This document shows, one piece after another, positions 20,254-27,685 of a stretch of 64,000 nucleotides of DNA (within the stretch, counting starts at the first letter, position 1; the number at the start of each line of letters is the position of its first letter). Position numbers and translations under genes: made by a program. Under the pieces are notes generated by a model that had not been told where the DNA came from, made no database searches, and was given only the letters and a program-made list of their open reading frames with translations. Source of the stretch: Cytophagales bacterium (GTDB taxonomy: Bacteria > Bacteroidota > Bacteroidia > Cytophagales > UBA9547); contig JAAFIH010000004.1 of the NCBI GenBank assembly GCA_013297755.1, positions 1 to 64,000 of the forward strand. The letters are read 5' to 3'.

Positions 20254-23200
20254 ATGAAACTATCCGATTTTATAAAGCTACATTCGCTAGATGCCACCAT
20301 TCAAGCACTAATCGAAGAGTTAAATCAAAATAAAACAACTTTTTTTACTTTTGAGGGGCTCAAAGGCAGTAGTGCTGCTGTTTTGGCTGCTACACTATAC
20401 ACATACAACCATCGCTCCTGTGTATATATATGTAATGAACGAGAAGAAGCACAATATTTTGCCAACGATTTACAAAATTTATTACCCGAAAAGCAAATAT
20501 TATTCTACCCTACATCTTACAAAAAACCTTATGATTTTGAAGAAACCGATAATGCAAATGTATTGCAAAGAGCTGAAGTTTTAAATAGACTTACGCTAAA
20601 AGACAAAAAAGGCGAACTTATAGTAACCTACCCAGAGGCACTGACACAAAAAGTAATTAGCAAAAAAAACTTAGTAGAAAATACCATGACTGCTAGGGTT
20701 GGCGAAAAACTAGATATTAATTTTATTTCAGAACTTCTTACTAATTATGACTTCGAACGTGCTGATTTTGTGTACGAACCTGGCCAGTTTGCTATCAGAG
20801 GGGGCATAGTAGATATATTTTCGTTTGGCAACGAGTTGCCCTACAGGCTCGAACTTTTTGGGGATGAAATCGAAACTATACGAACTTTTAATCCCAATAC
20901 CCAATTGTCGGTAGAAGGCAAAAAAGCCATTTCTATCATTCCTAATGTGCAAAAAAAAGAAGTAATGACTTCTACCGATAGTTTTAGTTCGTTTTTGCCC
21001 GAAAATACTATTATTTGGACAAAAAGCCACGAACAACTAAAAGCTGTTATTGATGATTATTTTGCAAGAGCAACTTCTGAATATAATAAATTACAAAATT
21101 CGCCACAAAATCTTGTTTTCAAACCAGAAGAAAGATTTGAACAATACCAAAATCTAAAATCAAATTTCGATTCTTTTACTAATATTTCGTTTGGTAATAA
21201 TGAATTAGTCGATAATTTTAAGCGGATTGATGCAATTTCATTGAAATCTCGCTCGCATACGTCCGAAACGACTCTTAATGACAGTGATAAAATAGGCGGA
21301 CAAATGGAATTTTTAACCAATACCATAACGCTCGAAGCGACTCCTACTCAACCAAAAATATCCGAAAATAATTTTAATTCTCCAAAAAAATATTCATTTT
21401 TTATACATCCACAGCCTTATTTTAATAAAGATTTTAACTTACTATGCCAAAATTTGGCCGAAAATCAAGGTCTTGGATATACGAATTATATTCTGACAGA
21501 ATCGTTGGCATCAGTCGAAAAGCTACAATCAATTTTTGAAGAAATAGATACTTTTGTCAAAATACAACCATTAAATATTGCATTAAAAGAGGGATTTATT
21601 GATGATTCTCTCAAAATTGTATGTTACACAGATCACCAAATTTTTGATCGTTATTATAAATATAAATCAAAAGATACCCACTCAAAATCTAAAGCCATTA
21701 CGCTGAAAGAATTGCGAACCTTGCAACCAGGCGATTATGTAACCCATGCAGATTATGGAATTGCCAAATTTGTGGGTCTCGAAAAAGTGGAGGTCAATGG
21801 GGTGCCTCAAGAGGCCATTCGTTTACTTTTCAAAGACAACGATTTGATGCGTGTTTCGATTTTGGCCTTACACAAAATAGCTAAATACGCTGGCAAAGAT
21901 GGTGCTGTGCCTAGCATGAGCAAATTGGGGTCACCAGAATGGGAAAATCGTAAGAAAGCAGTAAAAAAGAAAGTAAAAGAAATAGCCATCGATCTCATTA
22001 TGTTGTATGCCAAACGCAAAGCTGCTCCAGGTTTTGCTTTCAGCAAAGACAATTATTTGCAGGCCGAACTCGAAACTTCTTTTATATATGAAGATACGCC
22101 TGACCAAGCCAAAGCCACCGAAGATGTGAAAGCAGATATGGAAAAGCCACATCCCATGGATAGGCTCGTATGTGGAGATGTTGGTTTTGGCAAAACTGAG
22201 GTTGCCATTCGTACGGCTTTCAAGGCAGTATGCGATAGCAAACAAGTAGCAATTTTGGTTCCTACGACTATTTTGGCCATGCAACATTACAAAACTTTTA
22301 AAAATAGGCTCGAAAAATTTCCATGTAAAGTAGAATATATCAATCGTTTTAGGACAAGTTCTCAAGTAAAAGAAACGCTAAAACGAGTAGAAGAGGGCAA
22401 AACTGATATTTTAATTGGCACTCACATGTTGCTTGGTGGCAAGGTTAAATTCAAAAATCTTGGTTTGCTAGTGATAGACGAAGAGCAAAAATTTGGTGTT
22501 GCAGCCAAAGAAAAACTCAAAGAATTGAAATTTAATATTGATACACTCACACTTACAGCCACACCTATTCCACGTACTTTGCATTTTTCGTTGATGGGAG
22601 CTAGAGATTTGTCTATTATTGGCACACCACCACCCAACCGCCAACCTGTTACTACTGAGGTACATTTGATGAATGAAATCATTGTAAGAGATGCAGTTTC
22701 GGCCGAAATTAAGCGACAAGGCCAAGCTTTTATAGTTCACAACAGAGTAAGCGACCTCAACACAATAGCTGATATGGTCAAGCGAATGGTGCCTGATTGC
22801 AAAGTAGTAGTGGCTCATGGCCAAATGGAGGGCGAAGATTTAGAAAAAGCCATGCTCAAATTTATAGAAGGCGAAGCAGATGTGCTTGTATCTACTAATA
22901 TTATCGAATCTGGGCTTGATATACCCAATGCAAATACGATTTTGATAAATAATGCTCACCATTTTGGCCTTTCGGATCTGCACCAAATGCGTGGTAGGGT
23001 AGGGCGATCCAACAAAAAGGCCTATTGCTACCTACTGGCACCACCACTAAATACGCTTAATGGCGATGCCAAAAAGAAATTGTCGGCCTTAGAAGAGTTT
23101 TCGGAACTAGGCGATGGTTTCAAAGTAGCCATGAGAGACTTAGATATTCGTGGTGCTGGAAATCTTTTGGGCGGAGAACAAAGTGGATTTATTACTGATA

Positions 23201-23757
23201 TAGGCTATGAATTGTACCACAAAATACTCAACGAAGCCATACAAGAACTCAAAGAAAATGAATTTAAGGCTTTGTTTGAGCATGAAACAAAGCTACGAAA
23301 AGACATAGTCCCAGATTGTAATGTAGAAACTGATTTGGCAATTCTTATCCCTGAAACATATATTAGTAATATTTCTGAAAGATTAGGACTATATAATGAA
23401 CTTGATAATCTGAAAGACGACAAAGATTTATCTTTATTTCTTAGTCGCATTATTGATAGATTTGGGCCTTTGCCACAAGAGGTTCAAGATTTATCAGAAA
23501 CAGTAAAACTACGTTGGCAGGCCGAAAAAATAGGTTTTGATAAATTGGTTTTAAAAGCTGGAGCCATGAAATGTCAGTTTGCAGCCAGAGCAGATAAAGA
23601 CTACTTTAATGGATCTGTTTTTGGTAAAATATTACTATATGTTCAAAAAAATCCTAAAAAATGTTATATGAAAGAAATCAAAGACAAACTCATCATAAAC
23701 ATTGAGGGAATAAAAAATATCCACCAAGCTTATGAAGTGATGGGGGAGTGGATGTAG
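20254..23757 (+). CDS. mfd: Transcription-repair coupling factor (Mfd)
   Basis: Mfd is a cytoplasmic ATP-dependent DNA translocase that removes RNA polymerase stalled at lesions and recruits UvrA. The 1167-residue length is normal. In order are a UvrB-like N-terminal region, the RNA-polymerase-interacting domain (from about residue 490, GDYVTHADYG), a RecG-like helicase core with Walker A GDVGFGKTE (641-649), DEEQ box (742-745), LTATPIPRTL, STNIIESGLDIPN and QMRGRVGRSNK, and the C-terminal TRCF domain (about 1025-1120). Residues about 300-385 look poorly conserved and may be a linker. The ATG at 20254 gives the expected N-terminus. The last 28 codons are duplicated downstream at 25231-25314 with only synonymous differences, so the 3' end has been an insertion or recombination point. 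The gene appears intact. Confidence 0.97.
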   Translation: MKLSDFIKLHSLDATIQALIEELNQNKTTFFTFEGLKGSSAAVLAATLYTYNHRSCVYICNEREEAQYFANDLQNLLPEKQILFYPTSYKKPYDFEETDNANVLQRAEVLNRLTLKDKKGELIVTYPEALTQKVISKKNLVENTMTARVGEKLDINFISELLTNYDFERADFVYEPGQFAIRGGIVDIFSFGNELPYRLELFGDEIETIRTFNPNTQLSVEGKKAISIIPNVQKKEVMTSTDSFSSFLPENTIIWTKSHEQLKAVIDDYFARATSEYNKLQNSPQNLVFKPEERFEQYQNLKSNFDSFTNISFGNNELVDNFKRIDAISLKSRSHTSETTLNDSDKIGGQMEFLTNTITLEATPTQPKISENNFNSPKKYSFFIHPQPYFNKDFNLLCQNLAENQGLGYTNYILTESLASVEKLQSIFEEIDTFVKIQPLNIALKEGFIDDSLKIVCYTDHQIFDRYYKYKSKDTHSKSKAITLKELRTLQPGDYVTHADYGIAKFVGLEKVEVNGVPQEAIRLLFKDNDLMRVSILALHKIAKYAGKDGAVPSMSKLGSPEWENRKKAVKKKVKEIAIDLIMLYAKRKAAPGFAFSKDNYLQAELETSFIYEDTPDQAKATEDVKADMEKPHPMDRLVCGDVGFGKTEVAIRTAFKAVCDSKQVAILVPTTILAMQHYKTFKNRLEKFPCKVEYINRFRTSSQVKETLKRVEEGKTDILIGTHMLLGGKVKFKNLGLLVIDEEQKFGVAAKEKLKELKFNIDTLTLTATPIPRTLHFSLMGARDLSIIGTPPPNRQPVTTEVHLMNEIIVRDAVSAEIKRQGQAFIVHNRVSDLNTIADMVKRMVPDCKVVVAHGQMEGEDLEKAMLKFIEGEADVLVSTNIIESGLDIPNANTILINNAHHFGLSDLHQMRGRVGRSNKKAYCYLLAPPLNTLNGDAKKKLSALEEFSELGDGFKVAMRDLDIRGAGNLLGGEQSGFITDIGYELYHKILNEAIQELKENEFKALFEHETKLRKDIVPDCNVETDLAILIPETYISNISERLGLYNELDNLKDDKDLSLFLSRIIDRFGPLPQEVQDLSETVKLRWQAEKIGFDKLVLKAGAMKCQFAARADKDYFNGSVFGKILLYVQKNPKKCYMKEIKDKLIINIEGIKNIHQAYEVMGEWM
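23673..23756 (+). repeat. Direct repeat at mfd 3' end, left copy
   Basis: These 84 bases, encoding the last residues of Mfd, match 25231-25314 at 82 positions. The two differences (CTC/CTT for Leu and GCT/GCC for Ala) are synonymous, and the stop codon changes from TAG to TAA at the next base. The two copies bracket the genes at 23847-24422 and 24430-25218. The arrangement resembles the boundaries of an element integrated at a gene's 3' end. Confidence 0.95.
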
Positions 23758-23812
23758 AGGAGAAAGAGAATGATTGAAATGGAACTAAGAGGTAGAAAAA
23801 AATGTAATTATT

Positions 23813-23842
23813 TTGGAAAAGAATTTATTTATATTATGTTTG
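23813..23842 (+). promoter_or_regulatory. Bacteroidota-type promoter for the islet genes
   Basis: TTG at 23813-23815, then 19 bases, then TATGTTTG at 23835-23842, match TTG-N19-TAnnTTTG exactly. The ATG follows four bases later (23847), so the transcript would be leaderless or nearly so. The promoter lies after the mfd stop, so the pair can be expressed independently of mfd. Confidence 0.6.
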
Positions 23843-23846
23843 CGTC

Positions 23847-24422
23847 ATGGAAAATTTAGATGAATACAGGAAATTATTAAGATTTTTTGCTGAAAAAGGA
23901 AGTAATCGAATGTTTCCAAATGATTCTAAAAACCATGCATCAGTAGTTCTAGAAACAATTTATGATTTTTCTAAGGAAAAAGTAAGAATCTATACAGATA
24001 AAATGAGTGGTTCTTTTTCTTCAGATGAAAAAGCTATCAAGGCTTTATACAATTTTTTGTCTAAACAAAACACATCCGTTGAAATATTAGTTGAAGATGA
24101 CTCTTTGGTTAAAAATAAGAATTCCGATTTTTATAAAAAAATTATTAATTTTGATGAGAACAAAAAGAATCGAATTATTACAAAAAAGTCGAATCAAAAT
24201 TTTAAAAATAGCTTGAAAAGTTTTAGTAAAAATGGAGAAATCTTTTACTTTACACTAGGAGACAAATCAATGTATAGATTGCAGGCAATAGATAAAAACG
24301 AACAACAAGAAAAACTATATTCTGCCTTTGTATGCTTCAACGATACAATTAGCGTATCAAAAATATCAGAAATTTTTGATACACATTTTTATACTTTACC
24401 CACTATTCAAGTTTTTAATTAG
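23847..24422 (+). CDS. Unrecognised 191-residue soluble protein, possibly a degenerate PLD-like fold (islet gene 1)
   Basis: I cannot assign a family with certainty. The protein has no signal peptide or membrane segment and is rich in Lys, Ser and Asn. One part pairs a strand (KVRIYTDKMSGSF, about residues 45-57) with a helix and a second strand (SVEILVEDDS). The C-terminal half has YFTLGDKSMYRLQAID, then AFVCFND and a helix ending in EIFDTHF. This layout recalls phospholipase-D-like domains, with the sequence around GDKSMYRL in the place of the catalytic strand, but no HxK motif is present, so it would be catalytically degenerate. It has its own promoter and is followed seven bases later by a membrane protein gene, suggesting one transcript and linked function. 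Both genes sit inside the mfd-tail duplication. A cytosolic sensor or effector role is only inference. Confidence 0.75.
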   Translation: MENLDEYRKLLRFFAEKGSNRMFPNDSKNHASVVLETIYDFSKEKVRIYTDKMSGSFSSDEKAIKALYNFLSKQNTSVEILVEDDSLVKNKNSDFYKKIINFDENKKNRIITKKSNQNFKNSLKSFSKNGEIFYFTLGDKSMYRLQAIDKNEQQEKLYSAFVCFNDTISVSKISEIFDTHFYTLPTIQVFN

Positions 24423-24429
24423 ATTTTAG

Positions 24430-25218
24430 GTGGCTGATTATAGTTCAGTATTAATTTTATCGGAACTTCTCATTATATTTTGTGCAGCTTTTTTTTCTAT
24501 TCAAAAACTCCAAGATTACATTGACTTTGAAATTGCAGAAAAAAATTTTAAAAAAATCAAAGACAAACAAATAGATATTCAAAATAATATTGAAGTATAT
24601 AAGTCTTTTTTAAACAAAATAATTGCTAATAATTCTAATAAGTTTATTTCAGATGCAGCAAATTTAAAAATGAAAGAATTAACTAATAAAGTTGATATAA
24701 TAAACAAATCTAGTAATAATATAGAATTCATTAATGAAAAAAATATTTTTTTAAATGGAAAATTTTTGATGTTTTATATTTCAATGATTTTTAGTTATAA
24801 TTTTATTTTTTTGATATATATTACAATTGGGTATAACACATATGAGCCAGAAAATTTATTATTTTTGTTTAATATTATTACATTTTTGATGCTATTTTCT
24901 TTTTATTACTTAAGACAAGTTATAGATATAGAGTTTTTTTATAAAATATTTATTATTATTTTGTTAGATGTTAGTTTGATTGTAATATCTGGTTATCTTA
25001 ATAAATTATTGATTCTAAACAAGGTACAAGAAAATCTAAGTTTTATAAATCTTGATTCACTTAGATTTATAAACTTTCTGCTATTTTTTACACAAATTGC
25101 ACATCCACATCTGATTTATCATTTTATATTTAAAAGTCAAAATGAACATTTAAAAGAGTTAGAAATGCTTGATAATTCTTTAAAAAATGAAATAGAAAAT
25201 AATAACAAATTTTTATAA
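24430..25218 (+). CDS. Unrecognised membrane protein with coiled-coil segment (islet gene 2)
   Basis: This 262-residue protein starts at GTG 24430, seven bases after the previous stop. About five hydrophobic segments are visible: residues 5-25, 111-133, 142-161, 168-187 and 212-233. Between the first and second lies a charged, helical, probably coiled-coil stretch (about 33-105), and the C-terminus is another charged helix. No enzyme motif is apparent. The AT-rich codon use fits gene 1. The stop lies only 12 bases before the second mfd-tail copy, so the pair fills the islet with almost no spare DNA. Pairing of a soluble protein with a helical membrane protein is common among defence and stress modules, but that role is inference; it could equally be a transport or sensing pair. 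Confidence 0.75.
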   Translation: MADYSSVLILSELLIIFCAAFFSIQKLQDYIDFEIAEKNFKKIKDKQIDIQNNIEVYKSFLNKIIANNSNKFISDAANLKMKELTNKVDIINKSSNNIEFINEKNIFLNGKFLMFYISMIFSYNFIFLIYITIGYNTYEPENLLFLFNIITFLMLFSFYYLRQVIDIEFFYKIFIIILLDVSLIVISGYLNKLLILNKVQENLSFINLDSLRFINFLLFFTQIAHPHLIYHFIFKSQNEHLKELEMLDNSLKNEIENNNKFL

Positions 25219-25230
25219 TTTTAATGTTTT

Positions 25231-25314
25231 AGAAATCAAAGACAAACTTATCATAAACATTGAGGGAATAAAAAATATCCACCAAGCCTATGAAGTGATG
25301 GGGGAGTGGATGTA
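25231..25314 (+). repeat. Direct repeat: detached copy of the mfd 3' end
   Basis: This copy encodes the last 27 Mfd residues plus a TAA stop, with no upstream mfd sequence. It agrees with 23673-23756 at 82 of 84 bases and differs only at synonymous sites. It is a remnant, not a gene. The conserved protein sequence implies that it ended a functional mfd until recently, before the islet separated it. Confidence 0.93.
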
Positions 25315-25345
25315 AGAAATAAGACTATAATGTAAAACTACAGAG

Positions 25346-25837
25346 CTATAAAGTGCTTATTTTTTTAGCACAAATTTTGGCAAAGTTTCGTTGCCTAGCC
25401 CAATAAAATTGATTTATTTCGGTATCTATCTCTGCTGTATTTTCAATTATCTTACTCCAAAATATTTTTTTTGTTTCCTCGTTTTCATAAATATAAAAAA
25501 AGTGGAATTGAAATAAATTTAAAATTTCTTTTTTGTGAATTTTGTGAATTTGAAATGGATTTGTTTGTATAAAAATGACAATTTCTTCTAAATAACCAAG
25601 ATATAAATAAATATCTGATTCAGATATATTTTTAAATGCTTCTTTATCATTTCGTTCTAATGCTTGAAAAATGTAAGTTAGTTTTTCTGTTGTATAAAAT
25701 TTACGCCAAAGTTCACTTAAATATTGTGATCTTTTAAATTTATTAGAACTCCAATACTGAAAATAGGCAAGTATTGCAGCTATGCTTAAAAATAATAGTT
25801 TTATGATTTCAATGTTTTCTGTAATAAAAAGTGTCAT
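25346..25837 (-). CDS. Small membrane-anchored protein of unknown function
   Basis: The protein has 163 residues on the reverse strand. One membrane segment (about residues 10-28) is followed by YFQYWSSNKFKRSQYLSELWRKFY and an otherwise helical, charged cytoplasmic domain. Proteins with one N-terminal helix followed by this kind of helical domain are common bacterial hypotheticals. I cannot name the function. It lies just past the detached mfd tail, ends toward it, and is AT-rich like the islet, so it may be another accessory gene at the same site. The reading frame and composition look real; the overlapping plus-strand frame at 25782-26027 is rejected. Confidence 0.65.
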   Translation of the reverse strand: MTLFITENIEIIKLLFLSIAAILAYFQYWSSNKFKRSQYLSELWRKFYTTEKLTYIFQALERNDKEAFKNISESDIYLYLGYLEEIVIFIQTNPFQIHKIHKKEILNLFQFHFFYIYENEETKKIFWSKIIENTAEIDTEINQFYWARQRNFAKICAKKISTL

Positions 25838-26104
25838 ATTTTGTACATTTTTTGATTTGATATGCGAAAGTATGCTTTTTTACATTTTTATCAAATTATT
25901 TTTAGGTTTTAGTTTGTATATTCATACTTTTATGGACCAAAATAAACATTTTAGAATAAAGTATATTGAATTATACATTATAGATTTCTACCATTTATGC
26001 TTATCGAAAACTAAAATGTATAACTAAAACAATATTAATTCTATAAAATACGTTGAATTTATTTAGATTTAAAATATTTTTATTTCTTTAAACCAATAGA
26101 CTAA

Positions 26105-27571
26105 ATGAAATTTACATTTTTTATAATACTTATATTAGTAATTAATTTTAATAATTTATTTTCTCAAAGTAATATAAAAACTTACTATGATACTGGAAAA
26201 TATCTGCTAAAAGAAGACTACTGGGTAACCAACAAACGTGATAATATCTTGCACGGAACCTATAAACGATATTTTGCAAAAGGCAATCTAGAGCTTGTAG
26301 GAAAGTACCTCAAAGGCAAAAAAGATAGCACTTTTACAGAATACTATCCCTCAGAAAAAATCAAAACCTCACTTAATTATAAAAATAACCTCAAAAATGG
26401 ATCATTTGTAATATATGATACTACTGGGGCGATTTCTCAAAAAGGTATTTATGCTAATGATTCTATAATAGATACACTTTACACTTATTTTAATACAGGG
26501 ATAATTAAAAATAAAGCATTTTTCAAAAATGACAAAATAAATGGTCAACTTATTACTTATTATCCTAATCAAATACTGAAACAAGTGGCCGATTATAAAG
26601 ATAATAAACCAAATGGAACAACTTTAGACTATTTTGAAAATGGCCTAACTTTGGCTTCAGAAATGAATTACGTAAATGGAAAATTAGATGGAAAGTTTAA
26701 AAAATATTACCCTTCTGCTATTTTAGAGAGTGAAGGTTTTTATAAAAATGATGCCAAAAATGGTGTTTGCAAAGATTATTTTGAAAATGGAAAACTAGCC
26801 AATGAACAACAACTAGAAGATGGTATATTGAATGGAAAAGCAATTTCTTACTTTGAAACTGGGCAAATCAAAGGCGAGTTTTTTTATAACAAAGGCCTCA
26901 AAACTGGCTCTTATACTCTTTATTACTTGAGTGGAAATAAAAAAGAAGTTTCTGAAGTTGATAATTTAAAAATTTTAGAAAAAAAATCATACTACTTTGA
27001 CAGTCCTAAATTGTATAAAACTGAGTTATACAAAAATGAAAAAAAACACGGAATATTTAATTATTATTACCAAACTGGCATAGATAGTGTATCCGAAAAT
27101 TATACCTTTGGCAAAAAAAATGGAACAACCAAAATATTTTTTAGCACAGGAAAAATAGCTGAGGTTCAACAATGGATAAATGCTGATAGACAAGGATTAA
27201 ATACATTTTATTACGAAAACGGCAATCTTAAAGCAGAAGTTATATATCGCAAAAATGAACCAACAGGAATGGCCAAATATTACCATACCAATGGATATAT
27301 CGCCTCAGAAGGTAATTTGCTTTTTTCTAAAAAAAATGGAAGTTGGAACATATATAGTATTGAAGGAAAATTAGACAAAATCATGATTTATAAAATGGAT
27401 AAATTAGTTAGAACTGAGGAGGTTTTAAATAAAAACATAAAAATCAACAAAAATTCAATTCAAGATAAACCTGCCAAAAAAATAGTTACAAAACCAAATC
27501 CTGCCAAAACCAAAACTACCCCAAAACAATTATACCAATACAAACCTAACAATGGTAAAAATAAAAAGTAA
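26105..27571 (+). CDS. Secreted MORN/YwqK-type repeat protein
   Basis: The protein has 488 residues. Residues 1-20 form a signal peptide ending in LFSQ. Residues about 40-430 are a chain of some 15 to 17 repeats of about 23 residues with the pattern G-x-Y-x-N-G-x-x-x-G-x-x-x-x-Y-(Y/F). This is the MORN_2 or YwqK-like repeat, which folds as successive beta-hairpins. The tail (about 445-488) is rich in Lys, Pro and Asn. YwqK-type repeats are often labelled antitoxin in databases, but in secreted Bacteroidota proteins this says little about function; periplasmic or surface location is more likely here. The gene precedes a large exported protein by 114 bases in the same direction, so they may form an operon. 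Confidence 0.8.
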   Translation: MKFTFFIILILVINFNNLFSQSNIKTYYDTGKYLLKEDYWVTNKRDNILHGTYKRYFAKGNLELVGKYLKGKKDSTFTEYYPSEKIKTSLNYKNNLKNGSFVIYDTTGAISQKGIYANDSIIDTLYTYFNTGIIKNKAFFKNDKINGQLITYYPNQILKQVADYKDNKPNGTTLDYFENGLTLASEMNYVNGKLDGKFKKYYPSAILESEGFYKNDAKNGVCKDYFENGKLANEQQLEDGILNGKAISYFETGQIKGEFFYNKGLKTGSYTLYYLSGNKKEVSEVDNLKILEKKSYYFDSPKLYKTELYKNEKKHGIFNYYYQTGIDSVSENYTFGKKNGTTKIFFSTGKIAEVQQWINADRQGLNTFYYENGNLKAEVIYRKNEPTGMAKYYHTNGYIASEGNLLFSKKNGSWNIYSIEGKLDKIMIYKMDKLVRTEEVLNKNIKINKNSIQDKPAKKIVTKPNPAKTKTTPKQLYQYKPNNGKNKK

Positions 27572-27685
27572 TTAAATTTTTTTTAGTAATATTTTAATTA
27601 ATTAGAATTGTATTTGATTAATTTTAAATTATTTAATTTTTATTTTAATAATCAATTTGTAAAATGTATTTTTGGCAAATTATAT

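Noticed and set aside
23673-25314. Classical integrative element with attL and attR
   Set aside because: The flanking duplication fits, but there is no integrase, excisionase or transposase between the copies, so I describe it only as a passive islet.
25782-26027. Short plus-strand frame of 81 codons overlapping the start of the reverse-strand gene
   Set aside because: It overlaps the better supported gene at 25346-25837 antisense and continues into AT-rich intergenic DNA. Its hydrophobic, Phe-rich translation is what AT-rich DNA gives by chance.
26105-27571. Toxin-antitoxin antitoxin, as YwqK-type repeats are often labelled
   Set aside because: The protein has a signal peptide and many repeats, and no toxin gene is adjacent. 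The repeat only indicates a beta-hairpin fold.
27608-27685. TTG 27608 as the start of the large exported protein
   Set aside because: It would place 26 residues before a clean signal peptide that begins with ATG 27686.
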